From: Neisseria animalis
GTDB lineage: Bacteria; Pseudomonadota; Gammaproteobacteria; Burkholderiales; Neisseriaceae
Assembly: GCF_900636515.1 (NCBI RefSeq)
Contig: NZ_LR134287.1
Coordinates: 1,736,001-1,800,000, forward strand
DNA: 64,000 nt
Direction of reading: 5' to 3'
Part shown: positions 28,967 to 38,330 of the stretch, in pieces
Layout: each line of letters begins with the position of its first letter
How positions within the stretch are numbered: position 1 is the first letter of the stretch
Notes under the pieces: model-generated
The model's input: only the letters and a program-made list of their open reading frames with translations
What the model was told of the DNA's origin: nothing
The model's database searches: none
Program-made: the position numbers and the translations under genes

Positions 28967-30640
28967 TTAACGCGTTACCGGCTTGTATTTGATGCGTTTC
29001 GGTTTCGCGCCTTCTTCGCCCAAACGGCGTTTTTTGTCGGCTTCGTATTCCTGATAGTTGCCGTCGAAGAACACCCATTTGGAATCGCCTTCCGCCGCCA
29101 GAATATGCGTGGCGATGCGATCGAGGAACCAGCGGTCGTGCGAAATCACCATCACGCTGCCGGCAAATTCCAACAGCGCGTCTTCCAGCGCGCGCAGGGT
29201 TTCCACGTCCAAATCATTGGAAGGTTCGTCAAGCAGCAGCACATTGCCGCCCGCGAGCAGGGTTTTCGCCAAGTGCAGACGGCCGCGTTCGCCGCCCGAG
29301 AGGTTGCCCGCGATTTTGCTCTGGTCGCTGCCTTTGAAATTGAAGCGGCCGAGGTATTGGCGCGCGGGGATTTCAAACTGGCCGACTTGCAGGATGTCGC
29401 GGCCTTCGGCGATGTTGTCGAACACGGTTTTGTCGTTTTGCAGGCCGTCGCGGCTTTGGTCGATCAGGCTCATTTTCACGGTTTGGCCGATTTTCACTTC
29501 GCCGCTGTCGGGCTGCTCTTTGCCCGAAATCAGTTTGAACAGTGTGGATTTACCCGCACCGTTGGGGCCGATGATACCGACAATCGCGCCCGCCGGCACT
29601 TTGAAGCTCAAATCGTCAATCAGCACTTTGTCGCCGAAAGATTTGGAAACATTCGTAAATTCAATTACTTCGTTACCCAAACGCTCTGCTACCGGAATAA
29701 AGATTTCCTGCGTTTCATTGCGTTTTTGATATTCGTAATTGCTCATTTCCTCAAAACGTGCCAAACGTGCTTTGGATTTGGCTTGGCGGCCTTTGGCATT
29801 CTGGCGCACCCATTCCAATTCCTGCTTCATCGCCTTGATGCGTGCGGCTTCTGATTTGGCTTCGTTGGCCAAACGCTGCTCTTTTTGTTCCAGCCAAGAC
29901 GAATAATTGCCTTTCCACGGAATACCGTGGCCGCGGTCGAGCTCCAAAATCCATTCGGCGGCGTTGTCCAAGAAATAGCGGTCGTGCGTTACCGCCACCA
30001 CTGTGCCGGGGAAACGCACCAGAAATTGCTCCAGCCATTCGACACTCTCCGCGTCCAAATGGTTGGTCGGTTCGTCCAGCAGCAGCATGTCCGGCTTGCT
30101 CAACAACAGTTTGCACAAGGCCACGCGGCGTTTTTCACCGCCCGACAACACGCCGATTTTAGTATCCCAATCGGGCAGGCGCAGCGCGTCGGCAGCGATT
30201 TCCAATTCGTGTTCCGCACCGCCGCCTGTGGACGAACCTGCCGCGATAACCGCTTCCAAACGGCCTTGCTCTTCCGCCAGCGCGTCAAAATCCGCGTCAG
30301 GTTCGGAATAGGCGGCATACACTTCTTCCAAACGTTTCTGCGCCGCCGCCACTTCGCCCAAACCGCTTTCCACTTCTTCGCGCACGGTTTTTTCAGGGTC
30401 AAGTTCAGGCTCTTGCGGTAAATAACCAATTTTAATGCCGCCCATCGGCACGGCTTCGCCTTCAAATTCCTTGTCCACGCCCGCCATAATGCGCAACACG
30501 GTGGATTTGCCCGCACCGTTCAAACCGAGCAAGCCGATTTTCGCACCGGGGAAAAAAGAAAGGGAAATGTCTTTGATGATGGTTTTCTGCGGCGGCACAA
30601 CCTTGCTCACACGCAGCATGGAATAAACGTATTGGGCCAT
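28967..30640 (-). CDS. ettA: Energy-dependent translational throttle protein EttA (ABC-F)
   Basis: 557-residue soluble ABC-F ATPase that binds the ribosomal E site and gates entry into elongation according to the ATP/ADP ratio. Two nucleotide-binding domains: Walker A GLNGAGKST (near 40) and GPNGAGKST (near 357), signatures LSGGEKRR and LSGGERGR, joined by a charged helical linker (about 245-310), and the 'arm' insertion in domain 1. ATG 30640 begins the standard MAQYVYSM N-terminus and is preceded by AAAGAGA; the frame is open to 30769 but that part is DUS/intergenic. No membrane domain. Confidence 0.96.
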   Translation of the reverse strand: MAQYVYSMLRVSKVVPPQKTIIKDISLSFFPGAKIGLLGLNGAGKSTVLRIMAGVDKEFEGEAVPMGGIKIGYLPQEPELDPEKTVREEVESGLGEVAAAQKRLEEVYAAYSEPDADFDALAEEQGRLEAVIAAGSSTGGGAEHELEIAADALRLPDWDTKIGVLSGGEKRRVALCKLLLSKPDMLLLDEPTNHLDAESVEWLEQFLVRFPGTVVAVTHDRYFLDNAAEWILELDRGHGIPWKGNYSSWLEQKEQRLANEAKSEAARIKAMKQELEWVRQNAKGRQAKSKARLARFEEMSNYEYQKRNETQEIFIPVAERLGNEVIEFTNVSKSFGDKVLIDDLSFKVPAGAIVGIIGPNGAGKSTLFKLISGKEQPDSGEVKIGQTVKMSLIDQSRDGLQNDKTVFDNIAEGRDILQVGQFEIPARQYLGRFNFKGSDQSKIAGNLSGGERGRLHLAKTLLAGGNVLLLDEPSNDLDVETLRALEDALLEFAGSVMVISHDRWFLDRIATHILAAEGDSKWVFFDGNYQEYEADKKRRLGEEGAKPKRIKYKPVTR

Positions 30641-31022
30641 GAATCTCTTTCGATAGGACAAATAAGATACAGATAACTGGATTTTAACCGAAAAATCGAA
30701 ATCAGGCAGCCGAAAACAGTTGAATGCCGTCTGCAAATACAGCCAAACATCATACAAACGAAACGGCATTACCGAAAATTTGCCGTCTGCATGGTTCTGC
30801 CGACCTCAGCCGTCCGTTTGTTCGGCTCACTCCGCTCCGCAATATTACCAACCTGTCTGCCGCCTGTTTCCCGCATTTTGCAGACGGCATAATATCGAAA
30901 ATCCGACAGTGGAAAGCGGTAAAAACCATTTATTTCTTATTGACATAAAACAACAGGCTTGTCGGTTTCCGCGGTTTGATTTATCCTGCTTGCAATAATG
31001 TTTGGCAAAATAGGGAGAAACC

Positions 31023-33725
31023 ATGCAACTGCATATCCTCAATAACCCGAAAGACGCGGCTTTGGCTGCCGATGCGGAATTTCTGAAACAGTCGCTGTTC
31101 AACCTGCTTCATGAAGAAGCCTCTCCGCTGGTGGTGGAAACCGTTAAACTGTTATCAGCTTCAGACGACAGCGGCGCAGTCATCGAAAAAGTCCTTCCCC
31201 AGCTTGACGAGCGGCAAACCCACGATTTGACGTTGGCTTGCGGATTGCTGGCGCAAATCTTAAACATCGCGGAAGACGTGCACCACGAACGCCGCCGCCA
31301 AGTCCACGAAGATGCGGGACACGATGCGGCGGAAGGCAGTTTGTCCGATACCGTCCGCAAACTGCGTGCGGGAAAAGTGGACGGCAAAACCCTGCAAAAC
31401 CAGCTTGACGTTACCAATGTTACCGCCGTGCTGACCGCCCACCCTACCGAAGTGCAACGCCAGTCGGTATTGAGTTTCAACCGCCGTATCCGCGCCCTGC
31501 TGCCCAAACGCGAACGCTGCACCAATGCCGTGGCGCTGGAAGACTTGCGCCGTGAAATCGACACCATTCTGCTCGGCTTGTGGCAGACCAGCGAAACGCG
31601 CCACTACAAAATCACCGTCAACGATGAAATCAACAACGGCGTATCCATTTTCCCTATGAGCTTTTTCGAGGCGCTGCCGAAACTTTACCGCGGTATGGAA
31701 CGCGATTTGCAGACGGCCTATCCGAGCATTCGCGTACCCGACATTCTGAAAATCGGCGGCTGGATCGGCGGCGACCGCGACGGCAATCCGTTTGTTACCG
31801 CCGAAACCCTGCGCCATGCCTTCAAACGCCATGCGGATGCGGTTTTCCGCCTGTATCGCGGCGAACTCGACAAACTCTATCGCGAGCTGCCGCTTTCCAT
31901 ACGCCGCGTCAAAGTCAACGATGACGTTCTCAAAATGGCCGATGCTTCTCCCGACAATGAGATTGCCCGTGCGGAAGAACCCTACCGCCGCGCCATCGCC
32001 TACATCATGGCACGCGTGATGGGCAAAGCCCGCACCATCGGTTTGGGTTTGGGCAGCAAATTCGGCTACGGCGAACCCTACTCAAGCGCACAGGAGTTTT
32101 TGGACGACCTGAACACGCTGCAACGTTCATTGCGCGACAACGGCAGCAGCCTGATGGCCGACGGCCGCATTGCCGACATTATCCGCACCGCTTCGATTTG
32201 CGGTTTCCACATGATGCCGCTGGATTTGCGCCAACACGCCGAAAAACACGGCGATGTAGTGGCGGAACTGTTCCAATACGCCGGTTTGGAAGATTACTGG
32301 CAGCTTTCCGAAGAAGACAAACAGACGGCATTGCTGCGCGAACTGCAACACCAGCGTCCGCTGTCCAGCCCGTTTGTTACTTACAGCGAACACGCCCGCC
32401 GCGAATTGGCGATTTTTAACGAAGCGCGCAAAATCAAAGACGAGTTTGGCGAAGATGCCGTTACCCAATGCATCATTTCCAACTGCGAACGCCCCAGTGA
32501 CTTGCTGGCGGTGGCGCTGCTGCTGAAAGAAAGCGGCCTGCTGTCCGTTACCGACGGTAAACCGCACAGCCGCATGAACATCGTTCCCCTGTTTGAAACC
32601 ATCGAGGCTTTGGAAAACGCCTGCCCCGTTATGGAAAAAATGTTTGGTTTGGAATGGTATCGCGCATTGCTCTGCAGCCGCGACAACATTCAAGAAATCA
32701 TGCTCGGCTATTCCGACTCCAACAAAGACGGCGGTTATGTGGCCAGCTCGTGGTGTCTGTATCAGGCAGAATCGGGCTTGGTCGAACTCTTCAAAAAATA
32801 CAGCGTGCGTATGCGCCTGTTCCACGGACGCGGCGGCAGCGTCGGCCGTGGCGGCGGCCCGTCTTACCAAGCCATTCTGGCACAACCTGCCGGCAGCGTG
32901 GCGGGGCAAATCCGAATTACCGAACAGGGCGAAGTCATCACGGCCAAGTACGCCGACCCGAGCAATGCCCGCCGCAATCTGGAAACGCTGGTTGCCGCTA
33001 CTTTGGAAACCAGCCTGCTGCCCGAGCAGAAAGATCCCGATCCGGTGCTGATGCAGTCGTTGTCGGATATTTCGTTCCGCTACTACCGCGAATTGATTAC
33101 GCATGAAGACTTTATCGACTACTTCCTGCAAACCAGCCCGATTCGCGAGATTGCCACGCTCAACTTGGGCAGCCGTCCGGCCAGCCGCAAAACATTGGCA
33201 CGGATTCAGGATTTGCGTGCCATTCCGTGGGTATTCTCATGGATGCAAAACCGCCTGATGCTGCCGGCTTGGTACGGCTTCGGCAGTGCGGTTGCCGTCC
33301 TGTGCGAACAAAATCCGGCCAACATGAAGCTGATGCAGGAACACGCGAAAAACAACCCGTTCTTCCAAGCCATGCTGTCCAATATGGAACAGGTGATGGC
33401 GAAAACCGACATTACGCTGGCGGAAGACTACGCCGGCTTAAGCGAATCGCCCGAAAAAGCCGCCGTGATTTTTGCCATGATTAAGGAAGAATACCTGAAG
33501 AGCAGGAAAGCCCTGCTGGACATTCTGCAAACTCAGGAGCTGTTGAGCGACAACCGCAGTCTGGCACGTTCGCTTGCGTTACGCATTCCTTATCTGAACG
33601 CGCTCAACGGCTTGCAGGTTGCCATGCTCAAACGCCTGCGCCAAAACCCCGAAGATGCCCATGCCCTGCTGATGGTACACCTGACCATCAACGGCGTTGC
33701 ACAAGGTTTGCGTAATACCGGCTGA
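31023..33725 (+). CDS. ppc: Phosphoenolpyruvate carboxylase
   Basis: 900 residues. Adds bicarbonate to PEP to give oxaloacetate, replenishing the TCA cycle. The catalytic histidine motif [13 protein letters not shown] (near 136), [14 protein letters not shown] (near 240), [15 protein letters not shown] (near 562) and [14 protein letters not shown] (near 600) are intact, and the C-terminus ends in the characteristic NTG. GGGAGAAACC-like ribosome site before ATG 31023. The gap 30641-31022 upstream contains several single DUS copies and no gene. Ends in a DUS hairpin. Confidence 0.97.
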   Translation: MQLHILNNPKDAALAADAEFLKQSLFNLLHEEASPLVVETVKLLSASDDSGAVIEKVLPQLDERQTHDLTLACGLLAQILNIAEDVHHERRRQVHEDAGHDAAEGSLSDTVRKLRAGKVDGKTLQNQLDVTNVTAVLTAHPTEVQRQSVLSFNRRIRALLPKRERCTNAVALEDLRREIDTILLGLWQTSETRHYKITVNDEINNGVSIFPMSFFEALPKLYRGMERDLQTAYPSIRVPDILKIGGWIGGDRDGNPFVTAETLRHAFKRHADAVFRLYRGELDKLYRELPLSIRRVKVNDDVLKMADASPDNEIARAEEPYRRAIAYIMARVMGKARTIGLGLGSKFGYGEPYSSAQEFLDDLNTLQRSLRDNGSSLMADGRIADIIRTASICGFHMMPLDLRQHAEKHGDVVAELFQYAGLEDYWQLSEEDKQTALLRELQHQRPLSSPFVTYSEHARRELAIFNEARKIKDEFGEDAVTQCIISNCERPSDLLAVALLLKESGLLSVTDGKPHSRMNIVPLFETIEALENACPVMEKMFGLEWYRALLCSRDNIQEIMLGYSDSNKDGGYVASSWCLYQAESGLVELFKKYSVRMRLFHGRGGSVGRGGGPSYQAILAQPAGSVAGQIRITEQGEVITAKYADPSNARRNLETLVAATLETSLLPEQKDPDPVLMQSLSDISFRYYRELITHEDFIDYFLQTSPIREIATLNLGSRPASRKTLARIQDLRAIPWVFSWMQNRLMLPAWYGFGSAVAVLCEQNPANMKLMQEHAKNNPFFQAMLSNMEQVMAKTDITLAEDYAGLSESPEKAAVIFAMIKEEYLKSRKALLDILQTQELLSDNRSLARSLALRIPYLNALNGLQVAMLKRLRQNPEDAHALLMVHLTINGVAQGLRNTG

Positions 33726-33741
33726 TGACATACGGCACAAC

Positions 33742-33805
33742 AAAGGCCGTCTGCAAAAATGGCAAGCCTTTTCTTTCGGCAAACCATTTTGCAGACGGCC
33801 TTTTT
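33742..33805 (+). terminator. DUS terminator of ppc
   Basis: Inverted pair extended by AAAATGG/CCATTTT, giving an unusually long stem with an internal GGCAAGCC hairpin-like loop. Confidence 0.85.
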
Positions 33806-33864
33806 ACTGCCGGACAGGCAGTTTCAGCATATCCGAAACCTGCCCGATACCGCCGGCTTTCATA

Positions 33865-33971
33865 TATAGTCGAATAAAATAAGAATGAGACAAGGCAGCG
33901 AAGCCGCAGACAGTACACATAGTACGGCAAGGCAAAGCAACGCTGTATCATTCTTATTTTAAATGACTATA
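33865..33971 (-). mobile_element. CREE-type element, copy 7
   Basis: 107 bp; its right end is 3 bp from the luxS stop codon, so luxS mRNA runs through the whole element and would carry its hairpin in the 3' UTR. Confidence 0.85.
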
Positions 33972-33974
33972 TCG

Positions 33975-34481
33975 TTAAGCGTTCAACAACGCCTCGTCCA
34001 AAGTCAGCTCTTCATTTTTATTGACTTTCACGCCACGTGCCGATACGTTTTCAGCAATCTGCTGCGCTTCAGCCAAGGAGTGCATTTGGTAAGTACCGCA
34101 TTGGTATTCGTTCAATTCCGGAATCTGTTTCTGATCCCGCACCGCCAGCACGTCTTTCATCGAAGCCAGCCAAGCATCGGCAACCTGCGCCTCATCGGGC
34201 GTACCAATCAGGCTCATGTAAAAACCGGTACGGCAGCCCATCGGAGAAATATCGATGATTTCAACCTGATCGCCGTTCAGATGATCGCGCATAAAACCGG
34301 CAAACAAATGCTCCAAAGTATGAATGCCTTTTTCCGGCAGAATTTCTTCATTCGGGATACAGAAACGTAAATCGAATACAGTAATCGTATCGCCTTTCGG
34401 AGTCGTCATGGTTTTCGCCACCCGCACGGCAGGAGCGTGCATACGGGTATGGTCGACTTTGAAACTGTCTAATAATGGCAT
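33975..34481 (-). CDS. luxS: S-ribosylhomocysteine lyase LuxS
   Basis: 168 residues. Cleaves S-ribosylhomocysteine to homocysteine and DPD, the precursor of autoinducer-2, in the activated methyl cycle. Zinc ligands HTLEH (near 54-58) and Cys in YQCGTY (near 128), and the catalytic Cys in MGCRTGFY (near 83), are in place. ATG 34481 follows AAGGA; the upstream open frame to 34553 is not homologous. Converges on ppc with a CREE between. Confidence 0.97.
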   Translation of the reverse strand: MPLLDSFKVDHTRMHAPAVRVAKTMTTPKGDTITVFDLRFCIPNEEILPEKGIHTLEHLFAGFMRDHLNGDQVEIIDISPMGCRTGFYMSLIGTPDEAQVADAWLASMKDVLAVRDQKQIPELNEYQCGTYQMHSLAEAQQIAENVSARGVKVNKNEELTLDEALLNA

Positions 34482-34585
34482 ATCGGTATCCTTAATGTCC
34501 CGAGGCAGGCAGCCGCCCGCCGCATTGCAAAATATTCCCACAGCAGACCGCACAGGCCGTCTGCAAAATGCTCATTCTACCGCAT

Positions 34586-34909
34586 TTACACGGCACGAAT
34601 CACGATTTCTTCACCCGCCGCCTCGCTCAACACGCGGTTCAACACAGAGAAAAACTCACTGCCGTCGCGCGTTGCCAGCCATTTTCCGTCTTGTTCGGAA
34701 AAATGATAACCGCCGCTTTTCGCCGCAATCCACAGTTCCTGATTGGGCGTATGGCGGTTTACAATAATCTGCGTACCGTCGTCAGCCTCTATGGTCAGCA
34801 CATTGCCGGCAGCTTGGCAGTCGAAATCCCAGCCGTTTTCATCAATTTCGTCTTCGATGCGGGCAAACAAAATTTCAGTATGGCGGATAAACTCACTTTC
34901 AGTCATCAT
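34586..34909 (-). CDS. cyaY: Iron-sulfur cluster assembly protein CyaY (frataxin)
   Basis: 107 residues from ATG 34909, start [30 protein letters not shown], the acidic first helix that binds iron; the beta-sheet contains the conserved [13 protein letters not shown] near residue 63. It regulates cysteine desulfurase activity in Fe-S cluster assembly. Starts at 34906 and 34924 are also possible. Divergent from lptM-lysA, a conserved bacterial arrangement (cyaY, small lipoprotein, lysA). Confidence 0.93.
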   Translation of the reverse strand: MMTESEFIRHTEILFARIEDEIDENGWDFDCQAAGNVLTIEADDGTQIIVNRHTPNQELWIAAKSGGYHFSEQDGKWLATRDGSEFFSVLNRVLSEAAGEEIVIRAV

Positions 34910-34979
34910 GGCTTTTTGCGTCATTTTTGTTTAAGATACCGAATCTTGCCACATTCGAGCACATTAAGAAAGTTCCCAC

Positions 34980-35153
34980 ATGAAGTCCGGTGCATTTTTC
35001 ACAGTTTTGTCCGCACTCCTGCTGTCTGCCTGCGGTTTCAAAGGCGATTTGTACCTGCCGAAAGAAAACGACAAAGCCAAATTCGGCATCATTCAAACCG
35101 GCCTGCCGATTTTCAAACCCTCCCAAGAACCCACCTCAAAAATCACAGAATAA
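34980..35153 (+). CDS. lptM: LptM (YifL-type) small lipoprotein
   Basis: 57 residues with signal peptide and lipobox LSAC (Cys about 18) followed at once by GFKGDLYLPKE, the LptM/YifL signature. In E. coli this lipoprotein helps assemble the LptDE LPS translocon in the outer membrane. Too short for most gene finders, but the position just ahead of lysA (2 bp between stop and ATG) and opposite cyaY is conserved. It probably shares the lysA transcript. Confidence 0.9.
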   Translation: MKSGAFFTVLSALLLSACGFKGDLYLPKENDKAKFGIIQTGLPIFKPSQEPTSKITE

Positions 35154-35155
35154 TC

Positions 35156-36376
35156 ATGACTCTATATTGCGAACAAACCCCGTTTACCCAACTAGCCGAA
35201 CAATTCGGTACCCCGCTGTATGTATACAGCCAAGCCGCGCTGAATCAGGCATTTTCAGGCTATACCGAAGCCTTTGCCGCACTTGACCCGCTGATTTGCT
35301 ACGCCGTCAAAGCCAACGGCAACCTCAGCATCATCAAACACTTTGCCTCACTGGGCAGCGGCTTCGACATCGTATCCGGCGGCGAACTCGCCCGCGTATT
35401 GGCCGCCGGCGGCGAAGCAGCCAAAACCATCTTCTCCGGCGTCGGCAAAAGTGAAGCCGAAATCGAATTTGCACTCGAAGCAGGCGTAAAATGCTTCAAT
35501 ATGGAAAGCATTCCCGAAATCGACCGCATTCAGCAAGTGGCCGCACGCATGGGTAAAACCGCGCCCGTATCCCTGCGCGTCAACCCCGATGTCGACGCCA
35601 AAACCCACCCCTACATCTCCACCGGCCTGAAAGCCAACAAATTCGGCATTGCCTACGCCGATGCCATTGCCGCCTACCGCCATGCCGCACAACAACCCAA
35701 CCTGAAAATCGTCGGCATCGACTGCCACATCGGCTCCCAACTGACCAACCTCAGCCCGCTGGTTGAAGCCTGCGAACGCATTCTGCTGCTGGTTGACCAA
35801 CTTGCCGACGAAGGCATTGCCCTCGAACACATCGACTTAGGCGGCGGTGTCGGCATCGTCTACAAAGACGAAAACGTACCCGACCTGAAAGCCTACGCCC
35901 AAGCCGTGCAGCAACTCATCGGCAACCGCAGTCTCAAGCTGGTACTCGAACCCGGCCGCAGCTTGGTCGGCAACGCCGGTACATTGCTGACCAAAGTCGA
36001 ATTTATCAAAAAAGGCGAAGAAAAAAACTTCATCATGGTCGATGCCGCCATGAACGACCTCATGCGCCCCGCCCTGTATGAAGCCTACCACCACATCGAA
36101 ACCGCCGAAGCAAGCAACGCCGCACCGTTTACCGCCGACATCGTCGGCCCGATTTGCGAAACCGGCGACTTCCTAGGCAAAGACCGCACACTCGCCTGCC
36201 AACCCGGCGACATCCTGGTTGTCCGCAGCGCCGGCGCATACGCCGCCAGCATGGCCAGCAACTACAACGCCCGCAACCGCGCCGCAGAAGTCATGGTAAG
36301 CGGCAACAGCGCGCGCCTGATCCGCCAACGCGAAACGCTGGAACAGCAAATGGCCAACGAACTCGCCTGCCTGTAA
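35156..36376 (+). CDS. lysA: Diaminopimelate decarboxylase
   Basis: 406-residue PLP enzyme, last step of lysine synthesis (meso-DAP to lysine plus CO2). The PLP lysine is in CYAVKANGN (near 49), the glycine-rich phosphate site in DLGGGVGI near 230, and the second-subunit catalytic Cys in GPICETGDFLG near 335. ATG 35156 chosen: it follows the lptM stop and matches the family start MTLYCEQTPF; the frame is open far upstream but covers cyaY antisense and lptM. DUS terminator follows. Confidence 0.96.
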   Translation: MTLYCEQTPFTQLAEQFGTPLYVYSQAALNQAFSGYTEAFAALDPLICYAVKANGNLSIIKHFASLGSGFDIVSGGELARVLAAGGEAAKTIFSGVGKSEAEIEFALEAGVKCFNMESIPEIDRIQQVAARMGKTAPVSLRVNPDVDAKTHPYISTGLKANKFGIAYADAIAAYRHAAQQPNLKIVGIDCHIGSQLTNLSPLVEACERILLLVDQLADEGIALEHIDLGGGVGIVYKDENVPDLKAYAQAVQQLIGNRSLKLVLEPGRSLVGNAGTLLTKVEFIKKGEEKNFIMVDAAMNDLMRPALYEAYHHIETAEASNAAPFTADIVGPICETGDFLGKDRTLACQPGDILVVRSAGAYAASMASNYNARNRAAEVMVSGNSARLIRQRETLEQQMANELACL

Positions 36377-36401
36377 CACCGCCGCGCAAAATTAGCGCAA
36401 C

Positions 36402-36440
36402 AAAAGCCGTCTGCAAAATCCGATTTGCAGACGGCTTTTA
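36402..36440 (+). terminator. DUS terminator of lysA
   Basis: AAAAGCCGTCTGCAAAATC with GATTTGCAGACGGCTTTT. Confidence 0.85.
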
Positions 36441-36504
36441 CTTATCCCGACACCCAAACAATGCTAAAATCAAAGCCCGAACCACAATAAACAACCGAGG
36501 AGCG

Positions 36505-37218
36505 ATGATGACCCCAACCCTTTCCCACGTTCAAGCCGTTGCCTTCGACTTAGACGGCACACTCTGCGATTCCGTACCCGACTTAGCCGCTGCCGCCGAA
36601 GCCATGCGCGAACACTTGGGCTTGGAAGCCCTGCCTGCCAAAGTAGTAGAAAGCTACGTTGGCGACGGCATCGGCACACTCGTACACCGCGTCATCACCA
36701 ACGACCGCGACATCCCTGCCGATCAAGCCGTTTGGGAAAAAGGCTTCATCTTCTTCATGCAATACTACCGCGAACACCTGAGCGACTTCACCCGCCCCTA
36801 CCCCGAAACCGAAGCCGGCTTGGGGCTGCTCAAAAGCCTCGGCATTCCGCTGGTCGTCATCACCAACAAAACCGAAATCCTTGCCGTAGAACTCTTAAAA
36901 CAGCTCGGACTGGCCGACTACTTCAGCCTGATACTCGGCGGCGACAGCCTGCCCGAAAAAAAACCCAGCCCCCTGCCGCTGATACACGCCGCCGAAGTAT
37001 TGGGCATAGACCACGCCAATATGCTGATGGTAGGCGACTCCAAAAACGACATCCTCGCCGCCAAAGCCGCCGGCTGCCTGAGCGTTGGCGTAACCTTCGG
37101 CTACGGCGACATGACCCTGCTCTCGCAAGACAAAGCCACCAAACCCGACTGGCTGATCGGCAAACTGCCCGAAATCTACGAAAACCTGCAACCGCAGAAA
37201 GAACAAGACGAAGCCTAA
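36505..37218 (+). CDS. gph: Phosphoglycolate phosphatase
   Basis: 237-residue HAD hydrolase. Nucleophile motif FDLDGTLCDS near residue 14, motif II VVITNKT near 117, and motif III/IV KKPSPLP...VGDSKNDILAAKAAG near 150-190. The cap domain of about 70 residues and this length fit Gph, which removes 2-phosphoglycolate arising from DNA repair. GAGGAG is 5 nt before ATG 36505 (ATG 36508 possible). Substrate inferred from subfamily resemblance. Confidence 0.9.
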   Translation: MMTPTLSHVQAVAFDLDGTLCDSVPDLAAAAEAMREHLGLEALPAKVVESYVGDGIGTLVHRVITNDRDIPADQAVWEKGFIFFMQYYREHLSDFTRPYPETEAGLGLLKSLGIPLVVITNKTEILAVELLKQLGLADYFSLILGGDSLPEKKPSPLPLIHAAEVLGIDHANMLMVGDSKNDILAAKAAGCLSVGVTFGYGDMTLLSQDKATKPDWLIGKLPEIYENLQPQKEQDEA

Positions 37219-37233
37219 AACCCAATCTCTCTG

Positions 37234-37296
37234 AAAAAGCCGTCTGTAAAACACCGCTCCAATACCCGAAGACCGTGTTTTGCAGACGGCTTTTTT
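37234..37296 (+). terminator. DUS terminator of gph
   Basis: AAAAAGCCGTCTGTAAAACAC and its inverse, with the left arm in the TGTAAA variant and six T residues at the end. Confidence 0.85.
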
Positions 37297-37425
37297 ACAC
37301 TTCTTTACAATAAAACTGACTTATTTCATTAGTTCTCCAATTGACGGCAACTGTTTTTTTTAGACTTATATAAATTTAATTTAAGCATTTCAGCATAAAA
37401 TATTATTTACTCTTATAAAGGTTTA

Positions 37426-37761
37426 ATGAGACATATGCGGCTACTTCTTATTTTTACCACACCACTCATCATTTGTATTATATTTATATATTTTACATAT
37501 AACCAAGAAAATTTATCCATTATATTTTCCTCAGCTCTTGCATTATGTGCTTTTCTTATCCTATGTATTATTAACTCATTTACGAAAGCCAAATTTAAAT
37601 TATTAGAGTTAATTGCATTGACCATTCTCCCTACTATGGCAGTTTTTATTATGGAAGAAATAATTAAACATTTTTACCCACAACTTCCACAAGTGCTTAG
37701 TATTATTGTCATGCTTGGTTTAAGTATTTTCTTTAACGCTGCGATAAAAACAGATTCTTAA
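37426..37761 (+). CDS. AT-rich membrane protein of unknown function
   Basis: 111 residues with three or four hydrophobic segments (about 4-24, 30-52, 60-78, 88-105) and little else. No family recognised. An AAAGG lies about 4 nt upstream, close for a ribosome site; ATG 37435 (MRLLLIF) would be better spaced. The gene and its upstream 100 bp are markedly AT-rich and use AT-rich codons (ATT, TTA, AAA) unlike neighbours, suggesting acquired DNA. Followed 40 bp later by another AT-rich gene in the same direction. Confidence 0.65.
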   Translation: MRHMRLLLIFTTPLIICIIFIYFTYNQENLSIIFSSALALCAFLILCIINSFTKAKFKLLELIALTILPTMAVFIMEEIIKHFYPQLPQVLSIIVMLGLSIFFNAAIKTDS

Positions 37762-37801
37762 TTTTTCAGATTACTTCATCAATCTAAATAGGACGATAAT
37801 T

Positions 37802-38206
37802 ATGTCTAAAAAACTGATTGCTATTCTCGGTATCAGCCTGAGCCTGTTTGCATCACAAACATGGGCAGCAAACAATCAGGAAGTTCAGGAAATTGCCGCC
37901 AAAACCTTTCCAATCTGCCAAGAGTTGATTCATACTCGGTATGTTTTCCTAGAAGGAGATGAAAATAAAAATGAAGCACTTAAAGATTGGCAACTTGTTG
38001 TATCTTCAGTATCAAATGATGCCCAACTTTCTCCGGAAACAATAAAAAGAGCCGAAAACAATTGCTCAATCAGACTTTCTGAAAGTATAGATCTAATCAT
38101 ACATGAGTATCAAAAACAAACTGGTTTTACAAAAGAACAATTAATACAAGATATCAAAAAATTTCAATCCGCCCCCTCCCCAATCAATCCAAACCCTAAA
38201 TATTAA
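37802..38206 (+). CDS. Exported AT-rich protein of unknown function
   Basis: 134 residues: signal peptide (1-22, ending SQTWA|ANN), then a small mostly helical mature domain with two cysteines (about 40 and 98) that could form a disulfide in the periplasm. Good ribosome site AGGACG. The first 60 bases have ordinary codon use, the rest is AT-rich. No family recognised; an immunity or inhibitor-like role is only one guess among many. Transcribed with the preceding gene; ends in a small DUS hairpin. Confidence 0.7.
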   Translation: MSKKLIAILGISLSLFASQTWAANNQEVQEIAAKTFPICQELIHTRYVFLEGDENKNEALKDWQLVVSSVSNDAQLSPETIKRAENNCSIRLSESIDLIIHEYQKQTGFTKEQLIQDIKKFQSAPSPINPNPKY

Positions 38207-38228
38207 AGTTCTCTCTAAAATAACCATC

Positions 38229-38255
38229 AAGCCGTCTGAAATTCAGACGGCTTTT
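38229..38255 (+). terminator. Compact terminator with canonical TGAA DUS
   Basis: AGCCGTCTGAA-AT-TTCAGACGGCT followed by TTT; the tightest loop of all the hairpins here. Confidence 0.85.
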
Positions 38256-38330
38256 CCCATTCCCACGCCGCCGCCGTTTCATGCTATATTGCCGCATTCC
38301 TTTTATTCTAACGGCTTGACTACATTTTTT

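Noticed and set aside
36154..36504. Upstream extension of the gph frame into lysA
   Set aside because: The added residues are an Arg/Pro-rich out-of-frame reading of lysA; the GAGGAG site and HAD motif place the start at 36505.
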